64,000 bases of DNA from Aquilaria yunnanensis (Eukaryota > Streptophyta > Magnoliopsida > Malvales > Thymelaeaceae), in contig CM077599.1 of the NCBI GenBank assembly GCA_039654915.1, forward strand, positions 24,179,501-24,243,500. The letters run 5' to 3'. Below are positions 11,491-20,020 of this stretch, piece after piece (the stretch's first letter is position 1; each line of letters begins with the position of its first letter). Below the pieces are notes generated by a model. The model was not told where the DNA came from and searched no databases. It saw only the letters and a list, made by a program, of their open reading frames with translations. The position numbers and the translations under genes were made by a program.

Positions 11491-14280
11491 GATTTTGAAC
11501 TGGAATTACATTGATTTTGGAAGGGCTCCAAGTCAGATCCGACCTAACAGTTCACACACACTTTTGAATGACAAGGAATCCTTTGAATAAACTTGTATAT
11601 TTGAAAGCTTGCAAAAGTAATCTAATAGTAAAAATCTCCTAGATTTAGTCCAGAATCTAGGGTGTAGTCTTTGTTAGATGGACACCTGGTATTCTTTTTC
11701 TGGTACAACAAAAAATGTAATGCGTGTATTCTACTACTTTCCATTTTTACACTCTTTGCCATTATACTATCTATTATTTCCATCACACTTTACTTTTTGA
11801 CAACCGGTAATTCTTTTTGTTCTCTAACAAAAAGATGTTATGTGTGCATTCTACCACTTTTTACCAAAAATTTCATTTTTACCTCTATCTCTCAATCTTC
11901 GCTATTGCACTAACTATTATTGCCATCATACTTTGCTTTCTAAATGATACTACTCGTGGGTGAAAATAAAAAGTTAAGGGAGATTTGATAGTGGTGATCT
12001 TGAAAGTACTACTAAATCTAGCAAGAATGATTTCATATGTTGCACCCCAACTCTCAAAAAAAGAATTCACAGTGGTTATCAACATCCTTGCAAGAAGTCC
12101 GGGATTAGCTTCCAAAGAAGTTAGCTCTCATATTAAATGACTTCAGTGGCCTCCCAATTCTCACAAATGCTCAATACAAAAAAAAAAAAAGATTCTCAGT
12201 TTTCCGCAACACAAATTCCAACAAAGGAAAGAAGTTCATCCCTTCCATCAAAAGCCATTAAAGGGAAAATCCAAAACAAAAAAAGAGACTGAGAGCAAAC
12301 ATAAGCAACTAAGGCCACTTGAATCATTTCACTTCAAGAGGGCTATGATCTCGGTTCTTTGCAACACAAACTCCGAAAAGAGAAATTCATCTCTTCCATC
12401 AAAAGACAACAAGGAAAAATTCAAAACCAAAAAGGACTGAGAACAAGCACGAGCAAGCAAGGCCACTTGAGTCATCTCACTTCAAGAGAGTTATCAAGTA
12501 TGTCATCACCATAGCTCACACAAAAAAAAAAAAAGGGAAACAAAAAAAAACAAAAAAAAAACAAAAAAAAAAAAGGAAAAAGGGCTCAAACTAGAGCAAA
12601 AGAAAAAAAAAAAGAAAAAAGTGAGCTATGGATTCTAGACTGAAAACCTGCAAAGGCGGTCTAGAAGATAAAAGCAACTTTCAAGCTAAGCATACATAAA
12701 GACCACGATAGTTGGGGGGCAACAGATGAGGTTTAACTTTCTAGAAAAGGTGACAAGTTTGAGGTTATCACTATTGAGTTTTTCACCATAATCAAATTTG
12801 CTCACGAGTAGTATTAAAAGACCATTCTTTCACACCACTTAAACTTAACTTTCCTCAGACCTAACATCCTCATTCAGTCAAAAGACTATCATTGTGAATC
12901 ATGTTTCTACCTTATTTAATACTGCTCACGAGTAGTATTAAAAGACCCTTCTTTCACACCACTCAAACTTAACGTTCCTTGGACCTAACACTTACCTCTT
13001 GATATCATCGTCATTCAGTTAAAAAGCTATTATTGTGAATCATCTTTCTACCTTATTGCCTTGCACAGTTTATGTCTTCGAGTTGGAAAGGGAAGAATGA
13101 CAGGATATTTTAATTAAAAACAAAGACCGTAAATTACTTTGTCAAGCTTTGCAAATTGATAAAAGTTTTTCTTTAAGGCCAAACCATTATTCATTAATGT
13201 GTGTAGATTTAAAAATGAGGAGATAGCTTGAGACTTTCTTTAAGAAGATGTGGTTCTTGTAAGAGAAATTTACGATTAAGTGCCATCACAAAGGTCTAGA
13301 AATGCTCGACCTTCTGTTAAAGGCGAGGTGATACCTTTTATCCACATAAACACCGTATTCAGGGGGGCAAAGTAGTCTCTACGAAGCGTAAAAAGAGTAC
13401 GGCCAACAAAGAAGCTCAATAGACAAGGGGGCAAGTCTTATGGATCAGAACCTGAGTCTAAGGAAGAGCAATTATTCAGACTATAACATGGAGATAAATA
13501 AGTGTCGACACGGCCACAAGAAAAGGGACAATGAAACATTGAAAGTTAAGCCTTCGATAGTATGAAATCCATGACAAAGGATGAGTATTTGAAGAGATAT
13601 AAAGTATGAGGCGAGCGAACATTAAAGAAATTGAGGCCAAAATTCAAGAACAAGTCAAAGAAAGGGGACTTTGAAAAGAGTTGGGCTTTTGAGGCAATGG
13701 ACAAGAGCTGGGAAGCATAAAGAGATTCAATGATAGTCCAAGAAGGCAATTACAAAGAGGATCCAATAAAGCAAAGACATGAAGAACTAGATCCATCAAA
13801 AAAAATAAAATCCAAAAAAAAAAAAAAAAACCATTAGTTACGCATGATCTGCATCCATGCATTTCACATTATGCATACATGGCTTTTACATAACAGGGAT
13901 CAAATGGGAAGCACATCTACGGCACAGTTGCAGCAATATAAGCTGAGATCTCAATGACATCAGCTCTTACCAATCTATCACTAGATGCAAAGCTAATACG
14001 CTGAACCCAGCCCCATCAGGAATTCATGAATAAAGTATACAATATCGTCAAAAGCCTGGCAATTGATTCAATAATCGAGGCTACACCTGAAAGGATAGAA
14101 TTGGTGCCAGCTTAAGTAGCATCCAAGATAAGAGATAACTATGGTCAAAGATAAGGCAGACATCAAGAAATATTGTCGTTGAAAAATTTGTCAAAAGCGG
14201 ACAATGGATTCAATAATCGAGGACTGGATCGACGTCAGCTGGATGGAATATCAAAGATAAAAAATATCTATCACATCAAA
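11490..14280. other. Non-coding retrotransposon interior with local tandem duplications
   Basis: No pol-like coding sequence is present where it would be expected. Duplicated blocks visible by eye are 11675-11770 and 11800-11895 (TTCTTTTTNTGGTNCAACAAAAA theme), about 12190-12350 and 12355-12495 (CCATCAAAAG...GGCCACTTGA...CACTTCAAGAG), about 12790-12900 and 12922-13060 (CTCACGAGTAGTATTAAAAG), and about 14050-14150 and 14200-14280 (GATTCAATAATCGAGG). A-rich tracts occur at 12530-12620 and 13798-13830. The segment 14231-14240 reads GACGTCAGCT, an ACGT-core/as-1-like motif upstream of the first cargo gene. Confidence 0.6.
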
Positions 14281-14296
14281 ATAAAGTAGGATCCAC

Positions 14297-14370
14297 TTTT
14301 TCGGTTAAGCGGCGGATACGGTACTCCGTGACTCTCAAGTCGGTTCTCTCAGTTGCCCATAATAACTGAT
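14297..14370 (+). promoter_or_regulatory. Leader repeat of cargo gene 1
   Basis: A 74 bp block immediately upstream of the first Cys4 gene, repeated at 15137-15210 upstream of the second. The core GGATACGGTACTCCGTGACTC can form a short hairpin (ACGG/CCGT around TACT). Conservation outside the coding frame suggests that it was duplicated together with the gene as a transcription unit and may be a 5' leader. Confidence 0.6.
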
Positions 14371-14407
14371 CCTTTCCTCCCTTCTTTCTTTTACTTCCTC
14401 CTAGAAA

Positions 14408-14957
14408 ATGGATCCTACTTTTTTTTGCCTTGCGAAAGTATTTTCCTTCTCTCCCAATGAACATCCTAAAAAAGATTTACCAAGTTCGCTGTGAACGATT
14501 AAGAGCTTTGATGCACAAAGAAATCCTTGAATATGTACGATGGTTAATCGAAGCTAAGGTTCGTCTGGCAGGTGAAATCCCAGAGGCATTTGTGTCTCAC
14601 ATGCCTGGTATAGGCAGAAGCTCTTATACCAAAAAGAGAAGAGCGAAAAGGTTACAAGTCTGTCATAAATGTGGTCGATGGACTTGTAATACTAAATGTC
14701 GTTCTTTAGGAATGATCTCTGATAATCGAGAAGATAAAATACGATTCATCAAGAATGGCCTGAGTAAGGATTCGTTGGATGATATCCGATTAACTCTTGA
14801 GACGCATTCTTGTGGATCAGTGCAATGCGAACTTCTTGGTTTATGGAGTATTTTTCATGAAGAACGAAAGCGTTACAGTCCCGGGAATCTGACTTTAAAA
14901 GACCCTGTTTGCCAGTTTGTAAGAAAACTGGATGGGAAGCAAATCCCCGACTCATAG
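14408..14957 (+). pseudogene. Viral-NABP-like Cys4 protein, copy 1 (5' frameshift)
   Basis: Paralogue of the gene at 15246. The ATG at 14408 is in the place of the second copy's start, but a run of eight T at 14421 has one extra base, so the ATG frame breaks after about five codons. The long open frame resumes at 14430 with a TTG codon and runs to the stop at 14955. It contains a helical N-terminal region, a basic patch KKRRAKR, the zinc-binding-like pattern C-x2-C-x4-C-x3-C, and a C-terminal tail (about 30 residues longer than copy 2) ending KLDGKQIPDS. The basic patch directly followed by a Cys4 cluster and then a FIxxG motif is the layout of nucleic-acid-binding proteins of carla- and vitiviruses (Betaflexiviridae). 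This assignment is by pattern only. Confidence 0.5.
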
Positions 14958-15118
14958 AAGGCGTTGAAGCCGTTACTGGACGTAAAACCAGCGGAAGATG
15001 TGAGCCACAGTCACAATCACTGTACATACAATTTGTCACATTTGAAAATTTACATTTTTCTTTTGACAATAATGTACTTGCTCCCGTAAGCGTAATTAAC
15101 ACGTTATCCTTTCACCTC

Positions 15119-15126
15119 TATAAATG
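15119..15126 (+). promoter_or_regulatory. TATA-like box upstream of cargo gene 2
   Basis: CTCTATAAATG, 127 bp upstream of the ATG at 15246 and just upstream of the repeated leader. The same CTCTATAAAT word precedes the LOG-like gene at 16188, which supports a shared promoter layout. Confidence 0.45.
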
Positions 15127-15136
15127 AGTGTTTTTC

Positions 15137-15210
15137 TTTTCGGTTAAGTAGCGGATACGGTACTCCGTGACTCTCATAGTCGGTTATTTCAGTTTCCTAC
15201 AATAACTGAT
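15137..15210 (+). promoter_or_regulatory. Leader repeat of cargo gene 2
   Basis: Second copy of the 74 bp leader at 14297-14370, with a few substitutions. It lies between the TATA-like box and the ATG at 15246, so it would be in the 5' untranslated region. Confidence 0.6.
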
Positions 15211-15245
15211 TTCTTCATCTCTTCTCTCAAATTCTTCTTTTATCA

Positions 15246-15704
15246 ATGGATTCTACTCTTTCTGCCCTGCGAAAGTACTTTCCTTCCCTCCCAATAAACG
15301 TTCTTAGAAGGATTTACCAAGCTAGATGTGAAAGAATCAGAGTTTTTATACACAAGGGCATTCCTGACGATGTGCGGTGGTTAATTGAAGCTAAGGTCCG
15401 TTCGGCTGGTGAAGTTTCAGATGCATTTATGCCCCGTATGCCCGGCTTAGGTAAAAGCGCTTATGCCAAAAAGAGAAGAGCAAAAAGGCTAGGCATCTGT
15501 TATAAATGCGGACGATGGAATTGCAATACTAAATGTCGCTCTTTAGGATACATCTCCACAAATCGTGAAGATAAAAGAAAATTTATTAAGAATGGCCTGC
15601 GTAAGGAATCTCTGGAGGATATCCGAGAGACTCTTGAAACGCATTCTTGTGCACGAGTGCAAGGTCAAATTGTCAAATTATGGATAATTCTCCAAAAACA
15701 ATGA
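15246..15704 (+). CDS. Viral-NABP-like Cys4 protein, copy 2
   Basis: Open frame of 152 residues from a clear ATG. Residues 1-70 are predicted mainly helical. Residues 75-81 form the basic patch KKRRAKR, and Cys85, Cys88, Cys93 and Cys97 form a compact C-x2-C-x4-C-x3-C cluster followed by GYIS and KFIKNG. Such a basic arm plus Cys4 finger typifies the cysteine-rich nucleic-acid-binding proteins of Betaflexiviridae (Pfam Carla_C4 and Viral_NABP are the families to test). Homology to copy 1 continues past the TGA at 15702-15704 for about 28 codons to 15794, so this copy has probably lost its tail by a nonsense mutation. A plant zinc-knuckle protein is the main alternative. Confidence 0.5.
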   Translation: MDSTLSALRKYFPSLPINVLRRIYQARCERIRVFIHKGIPDDVRWLIEAKVRSAGEVSDAFMPRMPGLGKSAYAKKRRAKRLGICYKCGRWNCNTKCRSLGYISTNREDKRKFIKNGLRKESLEDIRETLETHSCARVQGQIVKLWIILQKQ

Positions 15705-15842
15705 GATCGTTATAGTTTTGGGAATTTGACTTTAAACGACCCAGTTTGCCAGTTTGTGAAAAAACTGGATGGGATGCAAATCGCCGATTCATAGAAGGCA
15801 TTGAAGCCGTTACTGGATGCAAAATCAGTGGAAGACGTGGAC

Positions 15843-16150
15843 CAAAGTCACGATTACTGTACATGTTAGCTGTTGCTTTTGAAATTATCCTCCCAATAAT
15901 GTACCAACTCTTGACATGAAATACAGTTATGACTACTGTATATAGTTGCCACTTTTCCTTCTCATCCGACAATCACATGCCTACTCCTGACATAAGCTAC
16001 AGTCACGACTACTGTGTATGCTAGTTGCTTTTGAAATTTTCATCCTCTTTTGACAATAATGTACCCATTCCTGACATGAGTCATAGTCATGACTACTGTG
16101 TATAACTGTCATTTTTGAAATTTTTCTCCTCTTCCGACAATAATGTATCC
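15843..16150 (+). promoter_or_regulatory. About 80 bp repeated intergenic blocks upstream of the LOG-like gene
   Basis: Four units, with starts marked by GATTACTGTAC (15852) and GACTACTGT (15931, 16008, 16091), spaced about 77-83 bp apart. Each has an interrupted palindrome ACAGTCATGACTACTGT-like core, then TTTTGAAATTTT, CTC(T)TTTTGACAATAATGTAC and CTCCTGACAT. A fifth, diverged unit follows copy 1 at about 15008-15090. Position and repetition suggest an enhancer-like or 3'-end function; this is inference. Confidence 0.6.
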
Positions 16151-16189
16151 ACTCTTGAAAATAAAATTAATGCTTTATCTCTTCATCTC

Positions 16190-16197
16190 TATAAATA
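16190..16197 (+). promoter_or_regulatory. TATA box of the LOG-like gene
   Basis: CTCTATAAATATATC, 48 bp upstream of the chosen ATG (16238), a normal plant TATA-to-ATG distance for a short leader. Confidence 0.5.
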
Positions 16198-16237
16198 TAT
16201 CATCTTTTCTCCTTTTCTCACAAGGGTAAGGATAAGA

Positions 16238-16840
16238 ATGGAAAAAACCTCAACTCCTAAATCCCGAACTATTTGTGTATTTTCTGGGGCCTTTCCTAGG
16301 AAAGACGAAGAGTACTTAAAGGCAGCCAACCATTTGGGTAGAGTATTAGCTGAGCGTAAAATACATTTAGTTTATGGAGGAGGTAGTGTCGGATTAATGG
16401 GAGGCGTAGCATTAGCAGCATCTTTAGGAGGAAGTCAAGTTCTAGGCATTATCCCAGGACCTTTGAAGTTTGTTTCTGGGGGCACGATCGGAGAAGAGCT
16501 AGTGGTCAAAAATCTGCAAGAGCTAGCTTTCATCGCTCTACCCGGCGGTTTTGGTACATTAGGAGAAGTCTTCCAAATCGCTTCCATGGCCCAACTTAAT
16601 TTGCATAAGAAACCTATTGGGCTATTGAATGTTAACAAATTCTTTACAGGTCTGATAGCTTTTATGGATAATGCTATGCAGAAGAATTTCATATCAAGAG
16701 TGGCACGACGAATCATAATATCCGCAACAACTGCTGAAGAATTGCTAGATAAAATGCAAGCTTTTGTTCCTGAACCAGATCCAGCAATAATTCAGATAGA
16801 CTGGACACGACAGTCTTTCCCGACCAGTTCGATCCCATAA
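16238..16840 (+). CDS. LOG-like cytokinin riboside 5'-monophosphate phosphoribohydrolase, internally shortened
   Basis: Plant LOG enzymes release active cytokinin bases from their nucleotides in the cytosol and nucleus. This 200-residue frame starts at ATG 16238; an upstream in-frame extension lacks family similarity. It has ICVFSG near residues 12-17, the YGGGSVGLMG motif (46-55), PGGFGTLGE (102-110, with the family Glu at 110), KPIGLLNV (125-132) and a plant-type C-terminal half. It is intronless, whereas plant LOG genes have several introns, so it looks like a captured cDNA. About eight residues are missing between the GGTIGEE segment and FIALPGG. This is where family members have a conserved Met-His-x-Arg-Lys segment with a catalytic or substrate-binding Arg, so activity is doubtful. 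Usual plant length is about 215 residues. Confidence 0.85.
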   Translation: MEKTSTPKSRTICVFSGAFPRKDEEYLKAANHLGRVLAERKIHLVYGGGSVGLMGGVALAASLGGSQVLGIIPGPLKFVSGGTIGEELVVKNLQELAFIALPGGFGTLGEVFQIASMAQLNLHKKPIGLLNVNKFFTGLIAFMDNAMQKNFISRVARRIIISATTAEELLDKMQAFVPEPDPAIIQIDWTRQSFPTSSIP

Positions 16841-17344
16841 TTGTCCTCTACTCACCCTGTTGAAGTATTGTGGAAGAAGAAGCAATCCGATCCGTTTTTC
16901 TTGTCCTTTAGTTTTATTATCAGCATTTTCTTTCGTGTTTCAGTTTTTCTTTTCAGGGAATTTCTTTATCTTGTAGGATAGTTTCATTCATGCTGATATT
17001 AAAACCATAGGACAATGCCTTTAGGTTGAAATGGCTGAGTAAAGAGTAATTTTTATTGCTCTTGAGACGCATCCTATTAGGTCTACTAGGCATGACATTT
17101 TGGGGTAGTTAAGCTTTAACCTTATTTGGATGACATATCTCATAAGCGAATCTATATTTACTGAAGAAAATATTAGATGAACCTTGAATATTAATTCCAA
17201 ACATCCGTTCCCTTTACATAATTTGTCAGTGTTATTGTCATCATCAAGATTTACTCATCTTATCGAAGTCTAAATTTTTGCACTCACCTATTATGTAGAT
17301 CCACACTTTCGAAGAAAATTATTCCAATTTCAATTACTTTCATA
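16841..17344. other. 3' flank of LOG-like gene, no gene seen
   Basis: AT-rich sequence between the LOG-like stop codon and the hairpin repeat array. No coding region or repeat is recognised; it may contain the 3' untranslated region of the LOG-like transcript. Confidence 0.5.
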
Positions 17345-19915
17345 TAAATTTCGCTCGGGGTTCTAAGGATGGAACCTTTACCTCGAAATCAATCCATTTT
17401 CATCAACGATTGGAGAGTTCCTATCGCAGAGGTTTTAAGGAAAATTCCTTAAACCTATAAAAAAAAAATCAATCAATTTTACTTTCAACGATAGGAAAGT
17501 TCCTATCGTCGAGGTTCAAGGAGAGTTCCTTTACCTCATTCAATCAATTTTATTTTCAACGATAGGAAAGTTCCTATCGTCGAGGTTCAAGGAGAGTTCC
17601 TTAACCTCATTCAATCAAATTTTCAACGATAGAAAAGTTCCTATCGTCGAGGTTCAAGGAGAGTTCCTTAACCTCATTCAATCAAATTTTCAACGATAGG
17701 AAAGTTCCTATCGTCAAGGTTCAAGGAGAGTTCCTTAACCTCATCCAATCAATTTTACTTTCAACGATAGGAAAGTTCCTATCGTCGAGGTTCAAGGAGA
17801 GTTCCTTAACCTCATTCAATCAATTTTACTTTCAACGATAGGAAAGTTCCTATCGTCGAGGTTCAAGGAGAGTTCCTTAACCTCATTCAATCAATTTTAC
17901 TTTCAACGATAGGAAAGTTCCTATCGTCGAGGTTCAAGGAGAGTTCCTCAACGTCATCCAATCAATCAAGCAGTCCATCTTACAACGATAGGAGCTTTCC
18001 TATCGTAGAGGTTCTAAGGACCTTTCCTTAACCTCAAACAATTAATCAACCAGTCCATCTTACAACGATAGGAGCTTTCCTATCGTAGAGGTTCTAAGGA
18101 CCTTTCTTTAACCTCAAACAATCAATCAACCAGTCCATCTTACAACGATAGGAGCTTTCCTATCGTAGAGGTTCTAAGGACCTTTCCTTAAACCTCAAAC
18201 AATCAATCAACCAGTCCATCTTATAACGATAGGAGTTTTCCTATCGTAGAGGTTCTAAGGATCTTTCCTTAACCTCAAACAATCAATCAATCAGTCCATC
18301 TTACAACGATAGGAGCTTTCCTATCATAGAGGTTCTAAGGACCTTTCCTTAAACCTCAAACAATCAATCAATCAGTCCATCTTACAACGATAGGAGCTTT
18401 CCTATCGTAGAGGTTCTAAGGACCTTTTCTTAACCTCAAACAATCAATCAATCAGTCCATCTTACAACGATATGAGCTTTCCTATCGTAGAGGTTCTAAG
18501 GACCTTTCCTTAAACCTCAAACAATCAATCAACCAGTCCATCTTACAACGATAAGGGCTTTTCTATCGTAGAGGTTCTAAGGACCTTTCCTTAAACCTCA
18601 AACAATCAATCAATCAGTCCATCTTACAACGATAGGAGTTTTCCTATCGTAGAGGTTCTAAGGACCTTTCCTTAACCTCAAACAATCAATCAATCAGTCC
18701 ATCTTACAATGATAGGAGCTTTCCTATCGTAGAGGTTCTAAGGACCTTTCCTTAACCTCAAACAATCAATCAATCAGTCCATCTTACAACGATAGGAGCT
18801 TTCCTATCATAGAGGTTTTAAGGACCTTTCCTTAAACCTCAAACAATCAATCAACCAGTCCATCTTACAACGATAGGAGCTTTCCTATCGTAGAGGTTCT
18901 AAGGACCTTTCCTTAAACCTCAAACAATCAATCAACCAGTCCATCTTACAACGATAGGAGCTTTCCTATCGTAGAGGTTCTAAGGACCTTTCCTTAACCT
19001 CAAACAATCAATCAATCAGTCCATCTTACAACGATAGGAGCTTTCCTATCGTAGAGGTTCTAAGGTCCTTTCCTAAACCTCAAATAATCAATCAATCAGT
19101 CCATCTTACAACGATAGGAGCTTTCCTATCGTAGAGGTTCTAAGGTCTTTTCCTAAACCTCAAACAATCAATCAATCAATCAGTCCATCTTACAACGATA
19201 GGAGCTTTCCTATCGTAGAGGTTCTAAGGACCTTTCCTTAACCTCAAACAATCAATCAACCAGTCCATCTTACAATGATAGGAGCTTTCACCAGTCCATC
19301 TTACAACGATAGGAGCTTTCCTATCGTAGAGGTTCTAAGGACCTTTCCTTAAACCTCAAACAATCAATCAACCAGTCCATCTTACAACGATAGGAGCTTT
19401 CCTATCGTAGAGGTTCTAAGGACTTTTCCTTAACCTCAAACAATCAATCAATCAGTCCATCTTACAACGATAGGAGCTTTCCTATCGTAGAGGTTCTAAA
19501 GACCTTTCCTTAACCTCAAACAATCAATCAATCAATCAGTCCATCTTACAACGATAGGAGCTTTCCTATCGTAGAGGTTCTAAGGACCTTTCCTTAACCT
19601 CAAACAATCAATCAATCAGTCCATCTTACAACGATAGGAGCTTTCCTATCGTAGAAGTTCTAAGGACCTTTCCTTAACCTCAAACAATCAATCAATCAGT
19701 CCATCTTACAACGATACGAGCTTTCCTATCGTAGAGGTTCTAAGAACCTTTCCTTAAACCTTAAAACCAACCAAATCAATTTCTTTTCGACGGTAGGAAG
19801 GTTCCTATCGTAGAGGTTCTAAGATAGGGCCCTTAACCTCGATCAATCAATCAATTTTTATTTAACGATATGAGAGTTCCTATCGCAGAGGTTCTAAGAA
19901 AGTTCTTCAACCTCA
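17345..19915 (+). repeat. Tandem array of about 33 dual-hairpin units
   Basis: The units are of two kinds. Type A (about 71 bp, 17390-17960) carries ACGATAGGAAAGTTCCTATC; type B (about 80 bp, 17963-19750) carries ACGATAGGAGCTTTCCTATC followed by AGGTTCTAAGGACC and TTCCTTAACCT and ends with CAATCAATCA and CAGTCCATCTTACA. The last two units (about 19790 and 19862) are diverged. Every unit contains two inverted repeats: stem 1 ACGATAGGA/TCCTATCGT and stem 2 AGGTT-AAGGA/TCCTT-AACCT with a small bulge. Unit 19273 is truncated. Tandem repeats just upstream of the PPT are a known feature of Tat/Ogre 3' untranslated regions and can seed satellite DNA. No ORF spans the array. Confidence 0.92.
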
Positions 19916-20007
19916 GAATTTAGGCGGCGAGAAGGTTTTCAATGCCTAGTTGAGCCAGACGAAATTTGGTAAACGACTTTGCATACATCATGTCCCATGA
20001 AGCATGT

Positions 20008-20020
20008 AAAGGGGGGCAGC
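20008..20020 (+). other. Polypurine tract
   Basis: AAAGGGGGGCAGC immediately precedes the TGTTGACACC start of the 3' LTR. It would prime plus-strand DNA synthesis. Confidence 0.85.

Noticed and set aside
16435..16716. Antisense frame over the LOG-like gene
   Set aside because: It is a shadow of the LOG-like coding sequence with no family features.
17345..19915. CRISPR-like array
   Set aside because: The units are contiguous tandem repeats without unique spacers, in a plant retrotransposon 3' region.
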